DNA of 64,000 bases, from NCBI GenBank assembly GCA_001604405.1, contig LVBL01000008.1:62001-126000 (forward strand), given 5' to 3'. Made by a program: the position numbers and the translations under genes. Source of the DNA: Spirochaetales bacterium Spiro_10 (GTDB lineage: Bacteria > Spirochaetota > Spirochaetia > Treponematales > Treponemataceae). Shown here in pieces: positions 18,175 through 25,492 of the stretch. Each line of letters starts with the position of its first letter. Position 1 is the first letter of the stretch. The notes beneath the pieces were generated by a model. The model was not told the DNA's origin, searched no databases, and saw nothing but the letters and a program-made list of their open reading frames with translations.

Positions 18175-19315
18175 TTTCCATCTCCCCCGTCTCTCCCCAC
18201 CGAGAGACGTTCACAATCAGGCCGCAAAGGCATAGGGTAATAAGGAGGGACGAGCCCCCCGACGAAAAGAACGGCAAGGGGATTCCCGTGGCGGGAAACA
18301 CGCGCGCCACCACGCCGACGTTCATGATCGACTGAAGAAGCAGGGCGGACACGCAGCCGAAGGCGACGTAGCTTCGAAACCGGTCGCGACAGCGAATCGC
18401 GATGAGATATCCGCGCGCGGAAAGCATGACCAGGAGCGCGAAGTACACGAGAACGCCGAAAAAACCCATCTCCTCGCCCCAGACGGCGAAGATGAAGTCC
18501 GACTGGACTTCCGGAATGCTCGAAACCTTCCTGAGTCCGTTTCCCAGGCCACGGCCCCAGAACTCGCCGTCGGACAAAGCCGCGAGCGCCGCGTTCACCT
18601 GGTAGCTGGAGTCGAAGGGATCAAGCTCGGGAAAGAGGAATGCCAGCACCCGTTTGAGACGGTACTCGACGGTCAGTATCATCAACGCGACAAACGGAAT
18701 CGTCAGCGCGCAGAATTTCAGGAACCACAGGATTTTAACGCCGGCCACGAAAAACAGCGTCAGCGCGATGGCAATGACGAGAATCGCCGTCGAGAAGTCG
18801 TCCTGCAACGCGATAACGGAGATCATCACGAAGGTCATGAACGCGGCCGGGTATATCGACACCTCCGGCTCATGGAGCCGGTCATGTTTCTTGTCGAAGA
18901 TATTCGCGAGAAAGAGAACGAGCACCAGTTTCATGAGTTCCGACGGCTGGAAGGTCGCGGGACCGACAGCGATCCACCGCGAGGCGCCGTTCTTGGTTAT
19001 TCCTATTCCGGGGACAAAGGGCAAGAAGGAGACGACAAGGGTAAGAAGAACGAGCTTCGGCAGCTGGGCGCGCAGGAAATCAAGACGGACGAAGGCGAAC
19101 GCCATCATTGCGACAAAACCGATCCCGAGGTTTACGGACTGCCTGCGGACGAAGTAGAGGGGGTCGTTAAACGCGCGCGCGGCGTAGGCCATCGAACCCG
19201 TATAAAGCGCGACAAAACCGAGACCGCACATGACCACGACGAGAAGCACGAAGGGCAAGTCGACGCGTTCGCCCCGCTCGTTCCGTTCCGCCGCGAAACC
19301 GCCGAACGAGTTCAT
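18167..19315 (-). CDS. ftsW: Septal peptidoglycan glycosyltransferase FtsW (SEDS family)
   Basis: The 382-residue polytopic membrane protein of the RodA/FtsW/SpoVE family has about ten hydrophobic helices. The signature loop NGASRWIAVGPATFQPSELM is present, as are ALSDGEFWGRGLGNGLRK, VQSDFIFAVWGEEMGF and FPATGIPLPFFSSGGSSLL. It polymerises lipid II at the septum with a class B PBP. The partner PBP gene (ftsI) is not in this cluster. The start overlaps the murF stop (ATGA). Confidence 0.96.
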   Translation of the reverse strand: MNSFGGFAAERNERGERVDLPFVLLVVVMCGLGFVALYTGSMAYAARAFNDPLYFVRRQSVNLGIGFVAMMAFAFVRLDFLRAQLPKLVLLTLVVSFLPFVPGIGITKNGASRWIAVGPATFQPSELMKLVLVLFLANIFDKKHDRLHEPEVSIYPAAFMTFVMISVIALQDDFSTAILVIAIALTLFFVAGVKILWFLKFCALTIPFVALMILTVEYRLKRVLAFLFPELDPFDSSYQVNAALAALSDGEFWGRGLGNGLRKVSSIPEVQSDFIFAVWGEEMGFFGVLVYFALLVMLSARGYLIAIRCRDRFRSYVAFGCVSALLLQSIMNVGVVARVFPATGIPLPFFSSGGSSLLITLCLCGLIVNVSRWGETGEMENV

Positions 19316-20730
19316 ACCGCGGCCTCACCGGAATCGTTCTGGGTCAGGGCGGCGCAAACGCGCTCAAGGGCCATACCGCGCGAACCCTTCAGAAACACGA
19401 GATCCCCGTCACGGACGTCCGAGGCGACTTTGAGTGTCAGGTCTTCCATCGTATCCGAGAAGGTCACCCTCGGGTCGTCGCGGAGCACCGCGGCACCGGC
19501 ACGGATCATGTCGTCACCGAACAGGTACACCTTCTCCGCCTTCGAGGAGGCCAAACGGCGGCACACGGCCTCGTGCGCGCGGGCAGACTCCTCACCGAGT
19601 TCAAGCATCGAGCCGATCACGTAAAGTTTTTTCCCCGACCAGGGAACGTCGTCGCAGAATTCAAGCGCCTTTTCCATCGAGTCGGGATTGGCGTTATAAC
19701 AGTCTCGTATTACGGTAATATCCCCGCGCAGGATCTCGGTCCTTCCGAACAGGGCCTTCACGGATTCAATGCCCGCCTTTATCTCCCCGGCCGGCACGCC
19801 CGCCTCGCGCGCTATGGCTATCGCCGCGATGGCGTTCGAACGGTTGTAGGAACCGGGAAGGCTGAGGGATATATCCAGCCCGCAGTACCTGATGACGCTG
19901 CCGTCAAGGCCCCGATCCTCGAAGCCCCCGAGTCCACCGGTGGTGTTCGGCCCGTATGTGCGTATCTCGCCCTGATGTACGTCCGAAAGGAACCGCGTCC
20001 ATTCGTTATCCTCGGGGACGAGGCCGACGCCCGTTTCGGGGAGTCTCGAGAGAATCTGCTTTTTTTCCTCAGCGATCGCGGCCTTGCTGCCGAGAATTCC
20101 GATGTGGGCAGTCCCGATGTTCGTGATCAGGGCGATCGACGGAAGAAGGACGCGCGCGATCTCGGAGATCTCGCCCGTTCGGTTCATGCCAAGCTCGAAA
20201 ACCCCGACGTCGTGATGCTCGCGAATCTGGAAAACGGACAGCGGCAAACCGGTCTCGGAATTGAGGTTCCCCTCGTTCATCACGACAGAATGGGAGACGT
20301 TGAAGATGCTTGCGACGATTTCCTTCGTCGTCGTCTTGCCCGACGACCCCGTAATGCCGATTTTCAGCAGACGGGGAAACCGCGCAACGTAGCTTCGCGC
20401 GGCGTCCTGCAGGGCGCGGAGCGTGTCCTCGACCATAATGAAAGCCGCGCGATACTGCCGGGCAAGGTTCATGAATACGGCGCTGGAGCCCTCTGCGTGC
20501 GCGGCGTCGACGAAAACGACCGTGGCGCCCGCATCGAGCGCCTTCGCGATGTAAGAATGGCCGTCCTGCGAGGCGCCCATCAGCGGGACGAACAAAGATC
20601 CCTCGACAACCTTTCTCGAATCGGTGGCGACGGAGGTGAATCCGGGTATTCGGGAGAAATCGGCTATGCAGCTTCCGCCAACCGCCTCGACCGTCTGGCC
20701 GAGATTCATGAGAAGGTTCCCGTCACCCAC
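19312..20730 (-). CDS. murF: UDP-N-acetylmuramoyl-tripeptide-D-alanyl-D-alanine ligase MurF
   Basis: The 472-residue Mur ligase adds D-Ala-D-Ala to UDP-MurNAc-tripeptide. The substrate domain contains FTSVATDSRKVVEGSLFVPL. The ATP loop GSSGKTTTKE lies at 128-137, and the C-terminal domain contains VIRDCYNANPDSMEKALEFC and LFGDDMI. The GTG start at 20730 overlaps the FtsL-like gene by 8 bases and has AAGGGGG 6 bases upstream. ATG at 20709 is the alternative. murE, mraY, murD and murG, which often neighbour murF, are absent here. Confidence 0.95.
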   Translation of the reverse strand: MGDGNLLMNLGQTVEAVGGSCIADFSRIPGFTSVATDSRKVVEGSLFVPLMGASQDGHSYIAKALDAGATVVFVDAAHAEGSSAVFMNLARQYRAAFIMVEDTLRALQDAARSYVARFPRLLKIGITGSSGKTTTKEIVASIFNVSHSVVMNEGNLNSETGLPLSVFQIREHHDVGVFELGMNRTGEISEIARVLLPSIALITNIGTAHIGILGSKAAIAEEKKQILSRLPETGVGLVPEDNEWTRFLSDVHQGEIRTYGPNTTGGLGGFEDRGLDGSVIRYCGLDISLSLPGSYNRSNAIAAIAIAREAGVPAGEIKAGIESVKALFGRTEILRGDITVIRDCYNANPDSMEKALEFCDDVPWSGKKLYVIGSMLELGEESARAHEAVCRRLASSKAEKVYLFGDDMIRAGAAVLRDDPRVTFSDTMEDLTLKVASDVRDGDLVFLKGSRGMALERVCAALTQNDSGEAAV

Positions 20731-21010
20731 CGAGGTCCCCCTTCGCGAGTTCGATTCGCAGTATCTCGTCGGCCCGCGCCTTTCGCATCGAAAGATCGTT
20801 CGTCGCCACGCGCTCGATCCGCTCGGGAGTCGACAGCACCGTGATCCCGGCGATAAGCCGCGCGTTGGCCTCGATCATCTCGTATTGGGCGCGCTCCATG
20901 CGGGCTATGTCGCCCTCTATTCCGGAATAACGGCTGGTTTGCCATACGGTGGCGAGAAGCATCAGGGGAATTCCCATGGCAAGCAACAGCGTCGCTACGT
21001 TTTTTATCAT
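20723..21010 (-). CDS. ftsL: FtsL-like cell division protein
   Basis: This small 95-residue bitopic protein has an N-terminal transmembrane segment (VATLLLAMGIPLMLLATVW) followed by a short coiled-coil-like helix (GDIARMERAQYEMIEANARL) and a membrane-distal ERIERVATNDLSM stretch. That stretch resembles the end of FtsL proteins, which bear an 'xIExxAxxxLGM' motif. It sits directly after rsmH, the canonical ftsL position, and overlaps rsmH by ATGA. The family is very divergent, so context carries much of the call. Confidence 0.83.
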   Translation of the reverse strand: MIKNVATLLLAMGIPLMLLATVWQTSRYSGIEGDIARMERAQYEMIEANARLIAGITVLSTPERIERVATNDLSMRKARADEILRIELAKGDLGG

Positions 21011-21960
21011 AAGCGCTCGTCTCCATACGCGATTTTACGCACAACCCTCAGACGCGCGCTGCGCGAAGGGGAATTCCGGGAGATTTCCTCCTCGGTCGGG
21101 GACAACGCCTTCTTCGTGAGCACTTCCACGATCGCCCGGCCCCTGCATCTACATATCGGCACTTCCGGGGGACAAATGCAGGACTTGCTCGCGTCCCTGA
21201 AGAAATTCTTGACGATCCTGTCCTCAAGCGAGTGAAAGGTAATGACGCCGAATTTGCCTTCGGGCGCGAGCGTCGACAACGCGAGATCGAGCAGGCCCGG
21301 AAGACGGTCCAGCTCGCGGTTGACCGCGATGCGCAAGGCCTGGAAGGTTCGGGTCGCCGGGTGAATCCGTCCGTGGCGGTAATCGGCCGGCACCGCGTGG
21401 TAAACGGCCTCGGCGAGCGCCTTCGACGTCGAGAACCGCGAGGCCTTTCGCGCTTCGACGATCGCGCGGGCGATCCTTCGGGAATATCGCTCCTCGCCGA
21501 GCTCATAGATCAGATTAGCGAGATCGGTTTCGCCGAGGGTGTTCACGATGTCGGCCGCGCTCCGTTCGGTCTGCGGGTCGAGACGCATGTCGAGGGGCTC
21601 GTCCGAGCGGAAACTGAACCCGCGGCCGGATTTTTCGTAGTGGAAAAGGGAAATTCCGAGATCGATGAGTATGCGGTCCGGGCGCTTCGCGTCCACGGGG
21701 TATTCACGGAAGAAATCGTCGGACCAGCCCGGGTAGAAACAGATCCGGTCTCCGAAGGGGGCGAGCCGCTCGCGGGCCCGTGCCTGGATGCGGACGTCGG
21801 CGTCAATCCCGATGACCCTGAGCTCCGGAAAGGCGGCCAAAAAGGCCTCCGAATGCCCGCCCTCTCCGAGGGTACCGTCGATCATGAGGGAGTCGGGCTT
21901 ATCCGGCGCGAGATACGAGAGGCATTCTTGCAGTAATACGGACGTATGAACGATTTCCAT
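21007..21960 (-). CDS. rsmH: 16S rRNA (cytosine-1402-N4)-methyltransferase RsmH
   Basis: The 317-residue SAM-dependent methyltransferase (MraW) modifies C1402 of 16S rRNA. Motifs are HTSVLLQECLSYL, MIDGTLGEGGHSEAFLAAFP, VIGIDADVRIQARARE, RILIDLGISLFHYEKSGRGF, LDMRLDPQ, HPATRTFQALRIAVNREL, and the C-terminal GVITFHSLEDRIVKNFF. A cysteine pair in SCICPPEVPICRC lies in the C-terminal segment. It starts 6 bases after mraZ, as in nearly all dcw clusters. Confidence 0.97.
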   Translation of the reverse strand: MEIVHTSVLLQECLSYLAPDKPDSLMIDGTLGEGGHSEAFLAAFPELRVIGIDADVRIQARARERLAPFGDRICFYPGWSDDFFREYPVDAKRPDRILIDLGISLFHYEKSGRGFSFRSDEPLDMRLDPQTERSAADIVNTLGETDLANLIYELGEERYSRRIARAIVEARKASRFSTSKALAEAVYHAVPADYRHGRIHPATRTFQALRIAVNRELDRLPGLLDLALSTLAPEGKFGVITFHSLEDRIVKNFFRDASKSCICPPEVPICRCRGRAIVEVLTKKALSPTEEEISRNSPSRSARLRVVRKIAYGDERL

Positions 21961-21966
21961 ATTGCC

Positions 21967-22401
21967 CTAGAGGCAAATACTTCCGAGACCTTCCGTAGCC
22001 TCCCGAAAATCCGCCTCGCTCTCCCCCAGATATTTTTCGTACTCGCTCGAGTCCCACAACTCGAAATACTTGTTGATTCCCAGAAAAACGCAGTCCTTGC
22101 CGAGCCCCGCGAACTCGCGGAGGCTTTGCGGTATCGATATCCGCCCGGCCTTGTCGATCTCCACCTCCTGGGCGGGCGCGACAAGGCGGCGCAGTACCGA
22201 ACGTGATTGCGACTGAAACAGCGAAGCGGATTCCATGACCTTGTCGGACAGGACCTTCCACTGCTCGGGGGAGAAAAGCCACAGACAGCGGTCTATCCCG
22301 CGCGTCAGGACAAGTGTTGATCCTGTCAACTCGGAACGCAACCGGACGGGGAACATGATTCGTCCCTTTTCGTCCAAGGTGTTGCGGTACTCTCCGGTCA
22401 T
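21967..22401 (-). CDS. mraZ: Transcriptional regulator MraZ
   Basis: The 144-residue AbrB-fold DNA-binding protein contains two copies of the MraZ domain (YRNTLDEKGRIMFPVRLR and QEVEIDKAGRISIPQSLREF), including the DxKGR and IDKAGRI signatures. The start chosen is ATG at 22401 (MTGEYRNTLDEK), matching the usual MraZ beginning. An in-frame GTG at 22416 lies inside the last MraZ box and has no ribosome site. MraZ typically represses its own dcw operon, and four boxes immediately upstream support this here. Confidence 0.95.
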   Translation of the reverse strand: MTGEYRNTLDEKGRIMFPVRLRSELTGSTLVLTRGIDRCLWLFSPEQWKVLSDKVMESASLFQSQSRSVLRRLVAPAQEVEIDKAGRISIPQSLREFAGLGKDCVFLGINKYFELWDSSEYEKYLGESEADFREATEGLGSICL

Positions 22402-22412
22402 CAGGTGATCAT

Positions 22413-22449
22413 CCACTTTTTACTACTTTCTCCCACTTTTTACCACGTT
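22413..22449 (-). promoter_or_regulatory. MraZ box array (four 10-bp-spaced repeats)
   Basis: On the minus strand, AACGTGG (22449-22443), AAAGTGG (22439-22433), AAAGTAG (22429-22423) and AAAGTGG (22419-22413) recur every 10 bp exactly, one helical turn. The unit AAAGTGG matches the box reported for MraZ in other bacteria. The array covers the likely transcription start and leader of mraZ, so binding should block its promoter. Autoregulation is inferred. Confidence 0.85.
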
Positions 22450-22455
22450 GATCCT

Positions 22456-22483
22456 ATTCTATCACCAAAATTCCGCTTGTCAA
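22456..22483 (-). promoter_or_regulatory. Sigma-70 promoter of the mraZ/dcw/flagellar operon
   Basis: On the minus strand, TTGACA (22483-22478) and TAGAAT (22461-22456) are separated by 16 bp. The predicted start lies near 22449, at the edge of the MraZ boxes. This is the only strong promoter seen upstream of the 23-gene array. Confidence 0.8.
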
Positions 22484-22523
22484 CAGTTTTCGGAAAAATA
22501 CCGCAATAAATCGTTGTGCCGTG

Positions 22524-22553
22524 TTTACATCCCCGTTTTTACGCAGGTATAGT
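22524..22553 (+). promoter_or_regulatory. Candidate promoter of the 79-aa gene, possibly leaderless
   Basis: TTTACA (22524-22529) and TATAGT (22548-22553) are 18 bp apart. The -10 ends only 6 bases before the ATG at 22560, so transcription may begin at the start codon. Divergent from the mraZ promoter. Confidence 0.5.
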
Positions 22554-22559
22554 GAAGGC

Positions 22560-22799
22560 ATGACGTTATGGGAGTTTCATATCGTGTTTCCCGAGGGCGA
22601 AAGCCAGGAGATTCAGCATCGCCTCGCGATAGGCGACATAGTCGACTGCAACGGGTGCCCCCTGCCCCTGCCCCTTCCGACGAACCGGATGCTCGCGTAT
22701 CGCGTATCGCGCGTACGCACGCTCGAGGAACGGGGGCTTTCGAGGATTCTTCACTATCTGGACCAGTTGAGCGCCACAGAGCTTCTGGAGTTTACGTGA
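22560..22799 (+). CDS. Small conserved-looking protein of unknown function, divergent from mraZ
   Basis: This 79-residue protein begins MTLWEFHIVFPEGESQEIQH and contains a cysteine pair in DIVDCNGCPLPLPLPTNRML. There is no signal peptide or membrane segment, so it should be cytoplasmic. I do not recognise a family. The start at 22560 is favoured over an upstream ATG at 22521, which would precede the putative -10. It overlaps the next gene as GTGA, so the two are translationally coupled and probably act together. It is divergent from mraZ across about 160 bases. Confidence 0.7.
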   Translation: MTLWEFHIVFPEGESQEIQHRLAIGDIVDCNGCPLPLPLPTNRMLAYRVSRVRTLEERGLSRILHYLDQLSATELLEFT

Positions 22800-23557
22800 T
22801 CAACACCTGGAACGAGAGCCTCCTACACGAGGAACTCAAGGAATACTACAGGGGAGAGGCGGGAGAATCGGAAATCCCGCTCGAGGGATCGATTTGCGAC
22901 ATCCTTCACGAGGACGGCTCCGTCACGGAGATACAGACATCCTCGATCGGGAAGCTGCGGGCCAAGCTGGAAAAGCTGCTCGCGGGGCACAGGGTTCGGG
23001 TGGTCTATCCCGTGGCCGTCAGTACGCTCATCGAGACGTACTCCGCGGAATCCGAGCTGTTGAGCAGAAGGAAAAGCCCAAAAAAGGGAGTTCCCTGCCA
23101 GGTTTTCGGCGAGCTTACGGGCATAACGCATCTGCTCGGCAACCCGAACCTTACCATAACCGTTCAACTCGCGGAGGTTCTCGAGCTGCGGGTCGCCGAC
23201 GGTACCGGTTCCTGGAGACGCAAGGGCGTGCGCATATCGGACAGGAAACTCATCCGGCTCGACAAGGCGATAGACCTGGTTACCCGCTCCGACTACCTTG
23301 CCCTTGTTCCGCCCGGCGTACCCAAGCTGTTTACCGTCGCGGATTTGCGTGACGCGGGGGCCGGCAAAAACGCCGGGAAGATGGCGTGGGTCCTCAGAAA
23401 GGCGGGATGGAGCGAGCTTGTCGAGAAACGGGGAAGGGCCTTCGTCTACCGCCTGACAAGGAAACGGGGATCGGCGGGGCGTCAGGCAACGAGGGGCAGG
23501 AAAATCGACACTAGCGTGCCAACGCCTTCCGTCGATTCGACCGAAACCTCTCCGTGA
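22796..23557 (+). CDS. Predicted PD-(D/E)XK nuclease-like protein with C-terminal winged helix
   Basis: The 253-residue protein starts at GTG 22796, overlapping the upstream stop. Residues 12-75 show a pattern compatible with a restriction-endonuclease fold: acidic helix LHEELKEYY, then D35 in GSICDIL, E45-I-Q47 in VTEIQT, K53 in IGKLRAKLEKLL, then the strand HRVRVVYPVA. An ExQ variant replaces the usual ExK. Residues about 180-225 (LFTVADLRDAGAGKNAGKMA followed by WVLRKAGWSELVEKRGRAFV) look like a winged helix-turn-helix. The basic tail (RLTRKRGSAGRQATRGRK) may bind nucleic acid. Nuclease activity is inference only. The last 76 bases overlap the opposing sensor-kinase gene. Confidence 0.72.
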   Translation: MINTWNESLLHEELKEYYRGEAGESEIPLEGSICDILHEDGSVTEIQTSSIGKLRAKLEKLLAGHRVRVVYPVAVSTLIETYSAESELLSRRKSPKKGVPCQVFGELTGITHLLGNPNLTITVQLAEVLELRVADGTGSWRRKGVRISDRKLIRLDKAIDLVTRSDYLALVPPGVPKLFTVADLRDAGAGKNAGKMAWVLRKAGWSELVEKRGRAFVYRLTRKRGSAGRQATRGRKIDTSVPTPSVDSTETSP

Positions 23558-24672
23558 TGCGCGTCGACAATCGACTTGATGATGATCATACCGAGTCCCG
23601 TTCCCCCCGTCGAGCCCGAATAGAACGGCTCGAATATGTGGGAAAGCACCTCGGGAGACATGCCGCATCCGGTATCCCGAATGAGGAAGATCAGTTTTTC
23701 CGCCTCCACGCGCACGGTTATTCCGAGGTTCCCCCCGGAGGACATCGCCTTGCATGCGTTTTCCCCGGCGTTTATCAGAACGCGGAGTATCCGGTCGCTA
23801 TCGAGTATGACGGGTCGTGCAACCTCGTTGACAAGCGTGAGGGTCACCCCGCATTTTTCAAGCCGTTGCGACATCGAATCCCGGAAGCGGGACAAAAGCT
23901 CATCGATGGAGGCTATCGACATCTGCAGGCGTATCTCCCCCCTGGCGTAATCGAGAAACTCGGCCGCGAGCATCTCCATCCGGGAGATGTCAGAGTTGAT
24001 CCGGGTCAGGGACTCGTCGAAATACGCGCGGTCCTCGCGGTTTTGCCGCAGGAGTTCCATCCGGCTCTTGAGAGCGGAAAGCGGGTTACGGATGTCATGC
24101 AGTATAAGCGACGAGAACTTTCCGATGACAGAAAGCCGCTCCCTGCTGACCAGCTCGTCCTGTAAGGCCTGCAGCTCCTTGTACGCGCGCGAGAGTTCGC
24201 GGTTCTGCCGGTCAAGGTCGAGGATATGGGCGTCGTTTGACCGGCGTACCATCATGGTGACGGTACGAAGCAAACTCACGCATATGGCGGCGTCGGTAAG
24301 CATCAGGCTCGTAAAATCGCTCGCCTGAATGGTATAGGCCCGAACGGGGGATCGCACCCGTACCGTGGCGCTTCGGGGGCGTTCGTCTATGAGGGCCATC
24401 TCTCCCAGGGCATGTCCCGAACCCACGACGCTCAGAAGGACGCTGTCGGACTGGCCATACCGTTTCCAGACCTCCAGCTCGCCTTCGATCACGATAAAGA
24501 AGCTGTCTCCCGGCATATCCTCGAAAAACAGGATATCGTCCTTCTCATACCGCCGCTCGGTGCAAAGATCGCGGATCTTGACAAGGGAGTCCTCCGGCAT
24601 GGAATGAAAGAAGTAAATATTCCTGAGATACTCGAGTAACCCAGGGTCAACCGATGACGCTTCCTTGTCCAT
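23482..24672 (-). CDS. Sensor histidine kinase with N-terminal cyclic-nucleotide-binding domain
   Basis: This 396-residue soluble kinase has a CAP-like domain at about 15-130. The intact phosphate-binding cassette is LGEMALIDERPRSATV, with PRSATV at 99-104. A coiled-coil linker covers about 148-185. The phospho-acceptor histidine is H192 in LILHDIRNPLSAL, and the ATPase domain includes VLINAGENACKAMS, IRDTGCGMSPEVL and GTGLGMIIIKSIV. There are no membrane helices, so it probably senses an internal nucleotide or a partner protein. No response regulator is adjacent. A GGGAGGA ribosome site precedes ATG 24672. Confidence 0.92.
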   Translation of the reverse strand: MDKEASSVDPGLLEYLRNIYFFHSMPEDSLVKIRDLCTERRYEKDDILFFEDMPGDSFFIVIEGELEVWKRYGQSDSVLLSVVGSGHALGEMALIDERPRSATVRVRSPVRAYTIQASDFTSLMLTDAAICVSLLRTVTMMVRRSNDAHILDLDRQNRELSRAYKELQALQDELVSRERLSVIGKFSSLILHDIRNPLSALKSRMELLRQNREDRAYFDESLTRINSDISRMEMLAAEFLDYARGEIRLQMSIASIDELLSRFRDSMSQRLEKCGVTLTLVNEVARPVILDSDRILRVLINAGENACKAMSSGGNLGITVRVEAEKLIFLIRDTGCGMSPEVLSHIFEPFYSGSTGGTGLGMIIIKSIVDAHHGEVSVESTEGVGTLVSIFLPLVA

Positions 24673-24694
24673 TGTTTGCTTCCTCCCAGCGCGG

Positions 24695-24722
24695 AAAAAA
24701 AAAGGGCCGCTTTACGCGGCCC
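24695..24722 (-). terminator. Rho-independent terminator of the flaA operon
   Basis: On the minus strand, GGGCCGC pairs with GCGGCCC around a 5-base loop (24722-24704), followed by nine T residues (24703-24695). It lies 23 bases beyond the second flaA stop and before the sensor kinase start. Confidence 0.9.
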
Positions 24723-24745
24723 CAAAGGTTCGACAAAACCGGGTA

Positions 24746-25492
24746 TTACCAGTTATCGAACATATCGTCGAGATCGCGCGCTTCCATCTCGTAGAGATCG
24801 GAAACGGCGCGAAGATCGTCAAGATACATGTAATAGGTACCATAGGCGTCCATGGGATCGCATTCAACGCGGAAGCCCACGAGGCGGAGCCCCATGCTCG
24901 TTCCGAAGTGATAATCCTTCTGGATAATGCCGTTCTTCCCATCGGGATTGGCGGGGGGAATGGCTACGGTCATCTTCTTCCAGCCGGAATGGTTCATCTT
25001 TCCGACATAGAGCTCGAACTGCCGTCCCCAGTAATCCTCGAGGAGCAGTTTAAGTACATGGCCGTAATTGCGCCCGACTACCCAGACACTCACGGTCTTG
25101 GTAATACCCTCTATGGGAAGAGGCTTTGCGGCGGTAACGGTGAATGAATTGTAGCCGCGGCGGAAAAAGTCCACGCGAACGCCATACACCATCTCGTCGG
25201 TAAGCTTGAGGTTTTCCTCTTCGGGGATCGGTTTCTTTCCGGCCGGGGCACCCTTGAAAAGCCGTCCTTTGATCACGCCTTCGTCGGCGGACATATTGAC
25301 GATCCAAGTACCTTCGCTCTCGAACTTCTCTACCGAAATCTCCTTGAGCTTCTGCTCAGCCGAGTCCGCCCCGATCTTCGTGGGATCGGCCTCGTCAAGA
25401 TTCAGGTCAGCAGAGGTCGCGGGAGCGGAATCCTGCGCAAAAACGGCCAGTGAAACAAGGCTTAACAGCAGTACGTAGAGAACCTTTTTCAT
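24746..25492 (-). CDS. flaA: Flagellar filament outer-layer (sheath) protein, FlaA family
   Basis: The 248-residue protein has a signal peptide (MKKVLYVLLLSLVSLAVFAQ) and the FlaA jelly-roll features VSVWVVGRNYGHVLKLLLED, MNHSGWKKMTVAIP and MGLRLVGFRVECDP. FlaA coats the periplasmic flagellar filaments of spirochaetes, which makes it a lineage marker. It overlaps the end of the neighbouring flaA gene by 4 bases and ends at a strong terminator. The acidic insert rich in D and E between about 25 and 55, and the acidic C-terminus DLDDMFDNW, distinguish it from its partner. Confidence 0.9.
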   Translation of the reverse strand: MKKVLYVLLLSLVSLAVFAQDSAPATSADLNLDEADPTKIGADSAEQKLKEISVEKFESEGTWIVNMSADEGVIKGRLFKGAPAGKKPIPEEENLKLTDEMVYGVRVDFFRRGYNSFTVTAAKPLPIEGITKTVSVWVVGRNYGHVLKLLLEDYWGRQFELYVGKMNHSGWKKMTVAIPPANPDGKNGIIQKDYHFGTSMGLRLVGFRVECDPMDAYGTYYMYLDDLRAVSDLYEMEARDLDDMFDNW

